This document shows positions 13,601 through 26,800 of a stretch of 64,000 nucleotides of DNA, piece after piece. Numbering within the stretch: position 1 is the stretch's first letter; every line of letters begins with the position of its first letter. Origin of the DNA: Patagioenas fasciata (lineage: Eukaryota; Chordata; Aves; Columbiformes; Columbidae); the NCBI RefSeq assembly GCF_037038585.1, contig NC_092520.1, forward strand, positions 149,543,104 through 149,607,103, written 5' to 3'. Below the pieces are notes generated by a model. The model searched no databases and was not told where the DNA came from. It worked only from the letters and a program-made list of their open reading frames with translations. The position numbers and the translations under genes were made by a program.

Positions 13601-14831
13601 AGGGACAGCGGGACAAGTAGGGTAGACACCAGCCACTCACGCTACTGACTGGCATGGTGGTTGGCACGAGATGCTGAGGGGATGGGTGGAAATGTGCTCA
13701 TGAGCTGCCCTCAGATGCCAAGATGTGCTTTCACCATTCCTAGTGGAATCAGGACTGAGACTAAGCAAGGGGTTGAACCACTGTCTGTATTTGCAGTTTT
13801 CCCTTTTCCAGCTCTTATTATGAGAGGATAAGGAGCCCTCGAAACATCTGAGGAAGGACATACTATTGGAATTACCACTGGCTTTCAAACCAAAATCACC
13901 AAAGTGGCTTGCCATAAGACCCTGGCTTGAGTCCTGCAGGAATCTCTACGTGAACCTGCACAGCAATGGCAAGAAGTGAAACTCAGCCTCAGATGAGAAA
14001 CTGAAAGCATATCTGACACACCAAACCCACCTGGTTCCCACATCAGAGCCCATCCAAACGGAGAGCCCAATAAAAGGAAAGACAAATTCACCTGCAGCTT
14101 GACCTCAAGAGGTAGAGAGCATAAAGCTGACCTCATCCCAGCAATCCAGCCAAAACATTTCTGAATTAAACATTATTCAAAATACAGCATCCATGAAGTA
14201 AACTCATAGGATGTAGATAGTGTGTGGTGGTTGTTGGAGCTGGGCTGGGAGAGCCATCAATCAGCACTCCTGTGGTGATTTCTTGCACCTGTAGCTTGCA
14301 GCAGACAGCACTGGGCCAGGGACTTTGTGCACAGTGCTCTCAAGACTGAATGTCAACACTGTAAATAAAATCTTAACAGGTCTTATTAGATATGATACAC
14401 AGAGGCTCGTGATTCACAGCTACATGAAACCCTACTCAAACTAAAAAAAAGAAGTTTTAAACAAGATAATAGTTGTGGGTCCTGCGTAAAAGTCTTCCTT
14501 GCTTCTTAACTCCACATTCACCGAGTGCCCTTTACAAAATACATGACAAACTGCCACTGTGCATGTCTCTGTAACTAGCAGGTCTTAGCTCAGTTATGTC
14601 AATCTTCATGCTCAGAGGAAGCTGATCTCTCTGCTGAGAAGTGCCAGATAACCATGCTCATAGCCAAGAACTGCCAGGAACTGGGATTTCTCTGGGTTAA
14701 GAAACCTCAAGGGTTTCTTCCCAATCTCTTTCAGGGCTCCAGTCTCCTGTACCAAAGAGATATCCAGTGGAAGAGGGCTCCTTTTTTGTGATGGTGACAA
14801 CACACAGTTCAATGAGGGACAGCAGACTGAC
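10606..14831. other. Probable 3'UTR and flank of the transporter, no other gene seen
   Basis: If the tentative terminal exon is right, the 3'UTR starts at 14831. Minus-strand AATAAA motifs occur at 13381-13376 and 12853-12848; neither can be chosen from sequence alone. No other coding sequence was recognised. Confidence 0.5.
10765..10816. repeat. Two-copy tandem repeat, period 28
   Basis: ATTCATTTATGAATTCATGG followed by ACTC occurs at 10765-10788 and at 10793-10816. Each unit contains the palindrome ATGAATTCAT. Confidence 0.9.
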
Positions 14832-14864
14832 CTAAGGAGACACTACCTGAAGGTCTCTCATGCG
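14832..14864 (-). CDS. SLC6A1-like: Tentative terminal exon (short C-terminal tail)
   Basis: After a 230-base intron, a CAG at 14867-14865 opens the in-phase frame [10 protein letters not shown] followed by TAG at 14834-14832. The basic start resembles the RIQVMVQP start of the GAT-1 tail. The upstream pyrimidine tract is poor, and the tail would be 10 residues against about 34 in GAT-1. Possible AATAAA signals on the minus strand lie at 13381-13376 and 12853-12848. A different last exon further downstream remains possible. Confidence 0.3.
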   Translation of the reverse strand, partial: RMRDLQVVSP

Positions 14865-17800
14865 CTGCCTGACCGTACTCCCAGACATCTAGACATGTTG
14901 GTGGTCAGTTTTGCTGGTAAGTCCTCTCCAGTGAGCCCTCCTGGAGGAGAACGTGGGCAGAGCTTCTGCGGCACCAACGTGAAGCACTCTGATAGTTGTG
15001 TCAGAGCAGAGTCTGCTTGGTTCTCCTTAGACTTAGATCAAAGGGAGCTCGGTCTAAGCAGGGAGCAGAAGAAGAGTGGTGAAGCTGTTCATACCTGCCG
15101 GAGGGTCCCCGTTGAGGTGAAGAAACAGTACAGCATGTATCCTGGAATCAGAACCATGGAGGACAGAGCCATAAGCCAACCAATGCCTTGTCCCCATGCG
15201 GGATAGATGTATTTTCCCAGTGTCAGAGGGGTCATTTCCACCACGCTGAAAAAGAACACGCCCTGGGAAAAGAGGACCAGCCATTGCAGGTGAAGCTGTG
15301 CAAAATCAGGGTTCATCCATTCTTTCCTTCACTATCTTCTTAGCTCCCAACACTCTTACAGCAAATCAACAGCCTTGCAGAAAACCAATAGCTCCTTAAA
15401 ACTAGTTAAATGCTCTCAGCCCACCAACTGGTAATTTCATAGAATTTCTTATTATCCTGTGTAAAAAGCTGGAACTGGCATGCCCCTGATTGCCTTCTTC
15501 ACTAAACTACTCAGACAAGCCGTGTCCCCACACTGGTCTCTAAGCAAGCCGGCAGCATCCTCACAGCTGGCCTCAGGAGCCTTCATCATCCTACCATTGG
15601 CCCCCTCACACCATTCCCTGTACTACTGCTGCTGGAAGCACAAGAAGCAGCAAAGTCAAAATCGCTCTGCAGTCAGTAATACTGCATTTGCTGATAGCTA
15701 TTGCTCTGACAAGCCTATCAGGGGCTGAGGCTGGAGATGGAGCAGCCGAGAGCCTTCACCAGAATCAATAACAGCTTTTTAAAAGAGTAAATTATTTGCT
15801 TGTCTCCTGGCATCTCAGAAACAAGAATGAAGAACAGACGGCCTCCTTTAGATTGAAAACAGGCTAGAGCTTTTCTTACAGGTGATTTGCAGTAGGCAGA
15901 GTGACAGAGGCTCCTGTATTGCTTTACCCATCTCAAGTCCACCTAGGACCACCTTGCACCACACCTATACTGGATCAAGAACATAATGTTTCCCCTACAG
16001 CTCATCCAAACTAAGAGGCCCTTCTGTATCCACTCCTGCAGAGAGGATGTCCCAGGTCTTACCAGGCAGACAAGAGGAGTGAAGAAAGCCCAGCAAATCT
16101 TCCACCAGATGCAAGGTTTGTAGCCAATCATTTCTTCAATGTTCCTGTAAAACCTGTTCACACCTACAAGAAGAAAGGACCGTTAAAAAATCCCACCTCG
16201 GCACCATTGTCATCACCTCTTCCCATGACACAGCACACAGTGAGGGGGTGACAATGCCATGGCATGAGAAGCACTATCTGGAGGGAATGGGCGATAGGGA
16301 CACAAAAGCAAATTTGTGCTAGCAGCATCCATCTTCCTGGTGTCCTCTTGAAGGACCAGAGGGCAGGACCCTAGGCATATGCCAGTTTGTGCAGACATCT
16401 TTGTGGTGGACTGAAGAAGTGAGACGACAACCTTTCACTCCTGATTTTCTGGAGTTATGAGCCCAAGCTATATTCAGTTGCAAAGTTCTCATTTGCTTCA
16501 CTGTGGGAGGCTTCTGAAATAACTCTCTGTGCCCAGGGAGAAAACAAAGGAACAAGGCATTTTGTGCTTACCATAACACCAAGAAATGGAAATAGTCTCA
16601 AAGAAGACAAGAAAGAGAAGGCACATGCCACTGGCTGAGTAGTAATCAAACAGCTTGAAGACATAAATGCCACCCTGAGGAGACAAAACCAGGGTCAAAG
16701 AATTTAGCTGTAGATTATGGTCAACAATATCAGTTGGCTGCTTGGATTGTTGCTATCTGTATCTGCTGGGTTTAATGCTAATTTCCTTGGACATTGGAGC
16801 TGGTGATGCAACTTTTCCACTGGAATCTGGTTCCCAGCAGCAAAACTGGTGTGCTCTTGCAGACAATTAGCCAGCCTGTTCAGGTATGGCCAAGAGTGAG
16901 GAGAAAAGCAGAGATCCACTAGCATTTCTTACTCTGTTTTAGATAGAGTCACTTAATTTAGTCTGCTGTGCCCCTGCCAGTTTTGCTGCTTTGCCTCCTC
17001 ATCAATCTGCACTGCTCCCCAAAAGTCTCCAGACCTCTCAGACCTAACCTCCACTCATGTGAACCTTAGCTTCAGCCCCAGAGATTCAGGTCCCCAACAG
17101 ATTGGTCTTTATATTATCTCAACCCTTGCACCAAGTGTTTCTTCAGCCTGGGCTCTGTTAGCTTGAGCCCTTATTGCAAATAGCAAAAAAACCCCAAGCC
17201 AGACCGACAACAGGATTGTGTTAAAAATATGGAGGCACCCTAAGTCACTTGAGACATAGCAGTGATGAGCAAGACCATTTATCTAGCATTAGGATGGCTC
17301 CTAGGGATGCTGTCACTTCTCCAAAGCTTGCAGTGCTGGTGTTCTCTGCCAAAGTGACTAGAAAGGTGCTATGAACAGAGGTACAAGCATGGCTATCTGT
17401 ACCTGGGTGATGTTGGAGAATCCAATGAGATAAGAGATGAAGCAGACTACTGCGATGAAGACCTTCTTCCTGGCTCTCAGGAGATGAGGATACTCATCCA
17501 TCAGGGCTGTAATAAACCCTTCCACGGTGCAGAACTATGGAAAAAGTTATACACCAAGGACATATATATAAGTATCTTAGCCTGATATCACCCTCACCTA
17601 CATTTAACTCCAACGTTGAGAACCTTATTGCTTTAAGTGCTCTCTGCAGACACTAAAGAAGAAGGAGGTACCTCTGCACAAAGCTGGCCTGAACTATCTT
17701 CTTGAAATGCCTCTCTCCCTCCACTGAATACAGAGGGAGCTAAAAGCACCGGGGTTAAATACCTAAGATTAGCTGAGATAACGCTCTTCCTTTTGCGTCC

Positions 17801-20800
17801 CATGGAAAACCTCCTCTTTCTTCCCCAGAACTCTCTAGGGCCTCCCCACCACTGCCCCACTCCCCCATGCTGCCAAGTGCTCTGTTACAGCCGTGTGTCT
17901 GTCTGCTGCGGGGACACGTGCAGGACCTCGCTTACTCTTCCTTTCCCATGTGTGGTCCTCTCAGCCTATTGCAACAGAGCTTGTGCTGTTCAGTGATCTA
18001 AAACACTCATTAAGGAGCTGCCTAACCCACCGCCCCCTCTCACATGCGTATGTGTAACAACAGCATCTCTGACTATGCAGTCTTTCACTTTATTTCAGTT
18101 TTTCAAGCATGCTACATTAAGTACATGTAGCACATTAGAAGCCCATCCTCACAGCACATGGTCTTTCTAGAGCTGAAAACACCCGCTGGCTTGCGCAGTG
18201 CTATGCCAAGCACAGTGTATTAACGCCGTCTGCACCATAAAACATTAAGAAGTCCCCATGAGTGTTACTTTCAAATCAGTTTCCCTACCAGTTCTGCCCT
18301 ATGGCATGAGGACAGTTTGACTGTATATATGTGAAGTGCATCCCACCCTCCTATTTCTTGTTAAATTGTGAGATTTGCTTTTATGTCTCACTCCCAGAAA
18401 CTACTGGTAACATACAGCTCTCAGAGAGCACATCATGCCTCTAGCAAAAATACTGGGAAGTTTATGAGGGCAGCAAGCTCCTAGTTTCCCTGGTCACCCT
18501 CAGTAAATGTAAAAGCCAGTACAATAAAAAAGAAAGAGGTTTCATTGCTCTTGGTTGTCAGGGATCTCCCTGTCTTTGGGGAGCGCTGTACAAAGTGCTG
18601 GTGGTTTTAGATTCAGCACTGAATATGGAAACAGAACAAGAAAATATCATTGGTGGAGGCAGCAGTAGAGGTACACAGATTAAAATGAGCTATACAGCAC
18701 TGGAAAGATGTATGGAAGAAAAGTGGGGAGTCTGGACCATGTCTATAGCTGAGCAGGGACAGCAGAAGAGTTGGCACACTGCAGGCTGCTGGGGCTGGTT
18801 TCCACTGGGGCACAGAGCAAGTCAACAGGATATGTTATAGGATAGGACAAGGAGTGACAGTTTTAGACTAAAGGAGGGAAGATTCAGGCCAGACATGAGG
18901 AATAAATTCTTTACAGTCAGGGTGGTGAAACACTGGTCCAGGTTGCCCAGAGAGGTGATAGATGCCCCATCCCTGGAGACATTCAAGGCTGGGCTGGACG
19001 GGGCTCTGAGCAACCTGATCTGGTTGAAGATGTCCCTGCTCATGGCAAGGGGTTGGACTGGATGAGCTTTGAAGGTCCCTTCCAACCCAAATTATTCTAT
19101 GATTCTGTTTCTGCCCAGGATTTCATATCTGCATGGTGCAGTGCGGAAAGTCAGTATTCCCAGAGTGCCAAAGCTCAATGGCTTCAACTCTGATTTTTAA
19201 TGAACTAAGCCTTTTATGTTTGGCACAAGAGCTATTAAAGCATCTTTTGCCATTCAGGCATGGGTTAAGCTGCCTTTATACTCATTGACAAAGAGCTCTT
19301 CACCCCATCCCACCCAGCTCATTGTTAAAAAACAACACCACCACCACCACCCAAACAAAAACAAGCAACAAAACCCCAAACCAACACTGTTGAAAGTTAT
19401 TCCTTTCATGTGGATTCGTGGCCAGGCACTGCCAGAGCCATGGGCAGGGTTAAGCAGTATGGCACAGGGCAAGGCAAAGAGGGAGAAGGGTTTGGAGGGG
19501 TCCAGGGGTGACTGGGAGCAGCGGGTAGATGTGAGGGGTGTCCAGCAGAGAAGTGGTGAAGAAAAAGACACCTCAGATAATGACAGGGAGTAAAACCAAC
19601 AGCCCTTTGATGCAGGAAGAGGGATTGAAGTCAGGGAAAGCACAGAAGGAGGGACAGTGAGATGGGTGATGGGGAACACGGCTACAAAGTAAGTTGAGAT
19701 CTCTTTGCCTCCTGTCAAAATTAAGCTGGTGCATAATGGATAAAGTGGAGAATCAGACGGTGGAGCTCTGCTTTTTCTAGCCATAAAACAGGTAATGGCT
19801 TTCACATAATTTACTGAAAATTGCCTTATGTCAGCCTCAGGCTTAGGAGGTGATGCCGCCTGCAGGACGGTCACCTTTACCACCCTGGGGACTGTGGCTC
19901 CCTGGCTGGCCTGGGATCTGAATTTCCCAGCCCCATACCCAACCTCAGACACTCACAAAGGATGAGCAGGCAGCTGAGTGAAAGCATGCTGCTTGCAGGG
20001 GTGATGAGAATCTGGTCATTGTCATGTCTCCTTATCTCACCCTTGCCCGGTGTGAGCACTCGTGCATGAGGGTAGATACACACACACTCATACACATTCC
20101 ACAACACACCCCAATGCCATTGCCCCCCTCCCCCATGCATTCACACTTCAGTCTGCTCTCCAAAAAGTTCCAATTTTCTCACCAGCCATCTCCAGCCACA
20201 ACTTTTAGCACATATTCTGTTCTTCCTCATGCCTTACCCCGTGATATTGTTTCTCTCCTAAAGATTTTATTTCCATTCGCATTTTCTCTTTTGCTCTTTT
20301 TCCACTTCAGGGACTTAATCATTACACAAGCTGCTGGGTCTGATAATCTGGGCTTGGTAGTCAACCTCGGTCTGAATGAAAGCCTGTCTGCCACCCTCTC
20401 CCAGTGTCAGAGGCTTGCTGTCCTCGACCACGCAGAGCACCCTGACTGGGGCCCATGAGGGGGTTCAACCACAGCTGCCAGATGTGCAGCAGAGAGCCAC
20501 AAGAGTGGGTCTCACTGCTTGCAGCTGGCATTCCTCATGAATAACCTGTGAGAGGCAGCCTCACATGGGACAGACACAGGCTTGCAGTCACAAGGCTTGC
20601 TAGCTTCCCTGGGGAGAAAACGCCTGACCTGGAAATGGGTAGGTTAAAAGAAAGCATTAACATATTATGCAAGAGGGTCTAGACGCAAGAGAGCTAAAAC
20701 CCCGGGTGGATCAGAAGCCGAGTGAACATTCAGACACATGAGCAGCAAGTGGGGGCACAGGAGGGAGGCGCATGTCTATCAATATAGGTCACTCATCCAG

Positions 20801-23800
20801 CTGAAGTAACTGCAGACAAGACGAGCACCCTGGCAGAAAGAGGCAGATGGAGCTGTGCTGCATCTGCGCGGGGCTCGCTGCTGAAGCTGATGGACATGGG
20901 TGGACCCACTCCCACCATCCTGAAGGGATTGGGGCTTGTTCGCTGCATTGCAGAGGCAGATCTCAGCCCTACCTTCCTTTGCCAGATGAGCTTCCAAGCT
21001 TCTCAGCTGTGCCTACAACCCCGTGCCCGGCTGGTGACAAGTGGCAGCCCCAGCCCAACAGCCCTGAGGCTGCAGGGTGGAAGAAATGCCCCTATGGCCC
21101 TGCTGTGTTCATGGACTGGACTGCTGACCCAAAGGGAAGATGGCTGCTCCCTGTCTGCAAATACCACAAATGATATTTATCAGCACACAGCAGAACCACC
21201 TTTTTTAAAAATTTTACCTGGACACTTCAAAATGTATGTGCAAGTGCAGCCATTATTGCAACCTGTGCTACTTGTTTTATACACATAAGCTACCATGCTG
21301 TTAATGATGTGTTTGAATCAGAGCTCCAGCATGCAGACAGAAAGCTTCTTCACATGTGTTTATCTGTGCTTTTTTAAAAGCTTGTTTTCCTTCTGATGCT
21401 TCATTCCCTCTCCCTTTCTCCTCCTCCTCCAGGCAATGATAGCCCCCCACGGACTGCCCGCCCTCCGAGACTAGCTGTCAGAAGGGACTTGGAGAATTTC
21501 AATAAGTGTTTTAGTAGCAAATGCAGGAAATAAATTCTACACAGTGCTTAAAGGGCTTATTGTCATGTCTTGAACTATTTACCAGTGCTGAGTGAACAAT
21601 CCATGGAGAGTAATTTTCTTTTCTGTAAATGTGGCCTCTTTTGGAACATTTAGTCAATATTTGAAATTATTTGCCAAACAATGTCTGTGGTAATGCAGAC
21701 ATGAGCTCTATGATGTGTTTATAGGAGCGTGTCATAATTGAAAACCAGATTTGGTTGATTAGATTTTCCTGGAAACCATGTGTGACATTTCAAGAACAGG
21801 TCTGATTTTGATTATGAACTAGACCTGGGTTTATGAATGCTGCCTGTAATCCAAGAGAGCATCCATTTTGTACCGGTGGTTTGCACTGCAAGTAAAGAGC
21901 ACACAGGCACAGGGGAGGATGTGACAGACCAAGCACAGGCTTTTGAAGGAACCTTTGATTTTTATGCACTCAAAAGGGAGGGACGCTGCAATTAACTGCT
22001 TCAGCTGGTAGCAACTTTTATGCTGAATTATCAGAAAAAAAAAAAAGTAATATCATTTGTAAAATTAGAGAGAACTTTTTTTTTTTTTTTCTTTTTGGTG
22101 AGGGCTCTGAGAGGGCAGGGTAGGGAATTTTTGCTACATACAGCTGCTTCCCCCTCAAATATCTTATATGATTTATCTGATGGTAGAGCAGTCAGGGTAC
22201 TCAGGCACCATCATTTCACAAGGCGTGGGTCCTTCCTTCTGCCAGGAGCTACTCCTGCCCACCTATGAACCAGGCCAGGGTGCTTCTGCTCTGCTCAGGG
22301 CCACTTTTGTTATCAACAACAGTGGCGAAACACTGCATCAAACCACCATCCCCACAACATGGCAGAGCCCAAATTCAAACACAGCATCACTGCTTCCCCC
22401 AGTGCAACCTGTTGATACCACATCACAGCACTGTGGCCTGGCTGGGGACTGGTACCTGGTGCAGAGATGCTCCTCCCAGCTCCTGGGAGTAGAGAAGATG
22501 GAGATTTTCTACCCTATCCTATGAAAGTCAATCAAAGTAATGACATTTTCTTGATAGTGACTCACAGTAAGGTTGGTTAAGGTGCTCTGTAACACAGTAA
22601 AGAAATCCAAAGCATCCAAACTGAGCTTCTTACAAAAAAAAACAGAGAGCTGTGATGACCACACCTAGTATCATGCAGACACGAAATGAAAGAGTTAATA
22701 CTGATTTCCCAAATTTCAAGTTTTGGGAGTTAAAAAAAAAAAAAATCACATCTTACAAGAACGAAGCAGTTATTACTTGAAACAAATATTTTTTCTTTCT
22801 CCCTTGTCCAGAAGTATTTTGGCAGGGATAGCTTCCCACTAGGTCTACTTAGAGCCTGTGAGCTCAGCTGCCAGGGTCTTCTGGCAAAATGGGGACATGC
22901 TGTGCCCACACAACAGCACCAGCACTGCACTGGGGCCAGAAATTGATCTGGACAGAGAAAAGCCTTCCAGAGACCCTCTTACAGGGAAGTGGTAATCATC
23001 TTGTAAGGCTGACTGGTTCTGAAGGGCTGCTGGAAGTGGGTCATTACTCTCGTTTTAATCAGCAGCAGAACAAAGATTGGTGTGCTGGGTAGTGGTTAGA
23101 TACCATCACACTTGCAGTATATGACAAGTGAAGGGGTTGTCAGGCATTGGAACAGGTTGCCCAGGGAAGCGGTGGAGTCACCGTCTCTGAAGGTGTTTAA
23201 AAGCTGTGTAGATGGGGTTCTTAGGGACATGGTTTAGTGCCAGTGTTAGGTTATGGTTGAACTCAATAATCTTGAGGGTCTCTTCCAATCAAAACAATTC
23301 TATGATTCTATATGCCCACCTTAGGGAAGAGCGCAGAGGCAATGGCCACACAAGAGACTTTGTTTCATGCAGCTGCATCTTACCGTTAAAAGTAAGACAG
23401 GACCCTGTTCAGCACTGGCCCAAGGTGCAGAAGGGGACACCAGCATCGTATCTGAAGATAACTTCATGTTTTACCCCATTTTGTCCCTGGATCATCTCAC
23501 CTGACTATCTAGACCCAACATCATCAGCATGGAGAAGAAGAGGATCGACCAGAGTGGGGACAAGGGCAGCTGGGTGACAACCTGTGGGTAGGCGAGGAAA
23601 GCCAGTCCGGGGCCTGTGGTAACGAAAAGAGGGATGCACCCATGTTTATAAAGCATTTGATGAGAAGTCTGAGCTAAGGGCAACAGTTGAACAGAGAGAC
23701 CATGATCACAGTCAAGAACTGCAGGTATTTAATATAGGAGCTAGAAAAACGTGACCCTTCACCCATGACGCACCAAACCAGTGGAGCGCATAGGGGTAGG

Positions 23801-26800
23801 ATGAGGAGGCAGGAATGGCTGGAGAAACTCTTTGCCTTTTCTCTTCCTGCAAGCAAGGAAGTCATCCAATTACTGCTACCAAATGGAGCTGGGGCAATCT
23901 GCTAGAAAAATAAAATGATATTCAGAGCTGGTTATAACTTTCCTGATACCTTTTTTCCCATCACAAAAGTCTGTTTCTTGAGATAAAAGCTTTCTCTGGG
24001 AAAACAGCAACTTCAAAATGTGTCTTTGTACAAAAAGACATGGTTCCATCTTAGTTAAAAAATTATTCTGAGATTACAATTTCAAAATTTTGCCTCGAAA
24101 AGGGACTCCAAATTTTGATGACATCTACTGAACACATAGGCAGTATGTGTTTTCAATAGGAAGGTTTCAGAAAGCAAATGGCTGGAATATTTTACTGCAG
24201 CAAAAGCAGATAAAACTTCAGCACTGTAAGAAGGTGAACATTAGAAGTAGGTGGAGATGCCACTTGCAGCCAAAGTGTGATAAACATCAGCCACAGGTGC
24301 CTGAGTCCCATCTTAGTGGGAGAGTGTGCAAAAAAGGGTTGCATACTTGGGTTGTGGGTCAGGAAAGGCCTGGGAGCAACCCATCCCTGCTGACAAATTG
24401 CCCTCAAAGGTTGCTGTTTCATTTGAACCTGGGTTTCTGCTTACCTGAGGAGGCCAGCTCCGAGATAGACTTCTTCGTGATGTGCGACATGAAGCCAACA
24501 ATAGAGAAAATTACAAATCCGGCAAATATGCTTGTGGTGGAGTTTATACAGCAGACAATAATCGAGTCTCTGGAAGAGAGAAAGAAAGAAAGAAAAGAAG
24601 CCACTTGCAGGTCCCTATCAAGAAGCTGGGAGTGAAGAGTGGGGTAAACAAAAGACCAACCCTGCTGAGCACAACTCCTGTGCCTTGGAGAGGTAGCGCG
24701 GGTGATGTGTTAAGTGTCCTGCAGGCGAGGGAGCCCCGCTAAAATGATTGCAATGTGCCCCTGGGCTGCATGTTGCCAGTGAGGGTAAATTGGAGACCAG
24801 ACACCCCAGACTCACTGTGACCCCCTACCTCACCCATGAGCACTCCCCACCACACAGAAGACTGGAAAAAGAACCAACAGACCTGTAGACGTTGTTGTGG
24901 AAAGTGTTGTAGCTCCCCAGAGCAATCAAGGACCCCAGTCCCAGGCCATAAGAGAAGAAGATCTGTGTGGCGGCGTCCATCCAGACCTGTGGAGAAGGAG
25001 CCAGGAGAGCAGTGCAGTGGGAGGGACTCTGGGCTGCAGTCACACCAGCAGCATCTCAGTGCAGGGCTGGTGAGGGGGTTGGATTCAGACTGTGGGGCTG
25101 TGGGCTTGGCCGTACAGTCCACTGGAGTGGTCAAGACCCAAGGGCATCCTGTCACTAGAGTCACAGGCACCTACAATACTGGCTGCTGACTCAAGATACA
25201 AGGAAATGTGTGGGTCAACATCTGGAAATGCCACAGGAGCCACCCTGAAACCTGTAGCTCTGTCATTGCCAACTGGGCTGAATACGTCTGAATAACAGAC
25301 TTCTTCCCATGCCTTTCTGAACACCTATCTCTAGGGTGAGGTAGGGGTCAGAGATGTGGGGCAAGTGCAGAGGAGAAGCTCCATGTCCCATGCTCACCCA
25401 CTCCATTTCTCTTCCACTAGCATGCCTTTGATTATCCAGCATGAAGTTTCTTATGCAAACAACTGCAGAGGAGAGCTTGCAAAGCTGGTCCTAGTGCCTT
25501 AAGGGCTTAAAGCCTGTGAGGCATATTAAAAGGGGGCAGACTATTTATTTCTTAATTATACAGTATTTAAACAACTCTTCTGGTCTTGAGAGACCTGTTT
25601 GCAGCCTTAGAGCCACTGCAGCTGGCAGTACAGTACTAGTTGCAGTGAGTGTCCTGCAAGAGGGATCATTGGGACCCCTTAGGAAATGATGGCCGTCCAG
25701 TTGTCCCCACCTACATATGACTGGTAACTCTGGAGACAACATTGCTTGCCACTCCTTGTCATTTAAGCATTTCCAAAAATTACTGCCGTATGTACTGTTG
25801 TGCTTGTGCTGATTCAGAGCTCTCCATGCTGGTGCTATCACATCATTCTTTCTTCAGGACCACCAGATCAAGGCCAAATCACTAGCCCTGGGATAATCAG
25901 TGAAATGAAGTATTCCCAACCTGGAGAGGAGGTTCCTTCATTGGTGTGATTTCTGATTCCCTCCTGCCTTATGGATAACACTGCTTGAGTACAACAGAGC
26001 TGCTGCATGGATTTCCTCCCAAGAAGGACCTGCCCTTCAGCTTTGTCTTGACCTGTGAGAGTCATGACTGCTTGGACGGGGAACTATTCCAGTTTATTTT
26101 TGACACTTAAAATGCTCAAGGGAAGTGCTCGAGGAAGAGTAATGTGGAAACAACTGGGAGATAAGAGCTTTGTCTTGACCTGTGAGAGTCATGACTGCTT
26201 GGACGGGGAACTATTCCAGTTTATTTTTGACACTTAAAATGCTCAAGGGAAGTGCTCGAGGAAGAGTAACGCGGAAACAACTGGGAGATAAGAGCTTTCT
26301 TCACTAGGCTACGAACCTCGGAGTCGGAGAGCTTTCTGAAGTCAGGCGTGAGGTAGAAGAGGATCCCCTCCTTGGCTCCTGGCAGCGTGACTCCCCGGAA
26401 GAAGAGAATGAACAGCATGAAGTAGGGGTAAGTGGCTGAGAAATACACCACCTGAGAAAGACATGATGGGAGAGAAGCCATCAGCCCACCAGCACCCAGG
26501 AGCTTACCTGCTCCCAGTGGTGCCAGGTCTGGTGTGTGTCCCTGTAGGGGGGGGACAGGCTTCTCACACACTGTCACTTTTGCCAGAATTTCCATTTTCT
26601 CTTTCCCGTTCCCATGCTAGTAATGTTTCTGGCTGTTTGAGGTTTCCCACTGGAAATGACATGCAAGGACGCACTAATCACAAAAGTAGCAGGCTAAAGT
26701 CTGGATGAATTGCCCAAAGACAAGGGAATTGCACAGAGATAAATTTAGTCCACAGACATAATCCCTTTAAGTCATCACTTCCTTATTTTGCAGAGCTAAA

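Larger units (their letters stand above)
17535..23500 (-). other. SLC6A1-like: Intron 9 (6.0 kb, the largest intron)
   Basis: The donor is GTGAGA at 23500 and the acceptor is TTTTTCCATAG at 17535. Two sense-oriented CR1 fragments lie inside (18.8-19.1 kb and 23.1-23.3 kb), along with a (CAC)n/A-rich stretch near 19.33-19.38 kb. Short poly-A and poly-T runs occur near 22.04, 22.08 and 22.73 kb. No coding exon was recognised; the protein join DSQ|FCTVEG needs none. Confidence 0.85.

Noticed and set aside
19254-19952. 232-codon open frame on the minus strand within intron 9
   Set aside because: Low-complexity tail from the (CAC)n/A-rich stretch, and the flanking transporter exons join without it.
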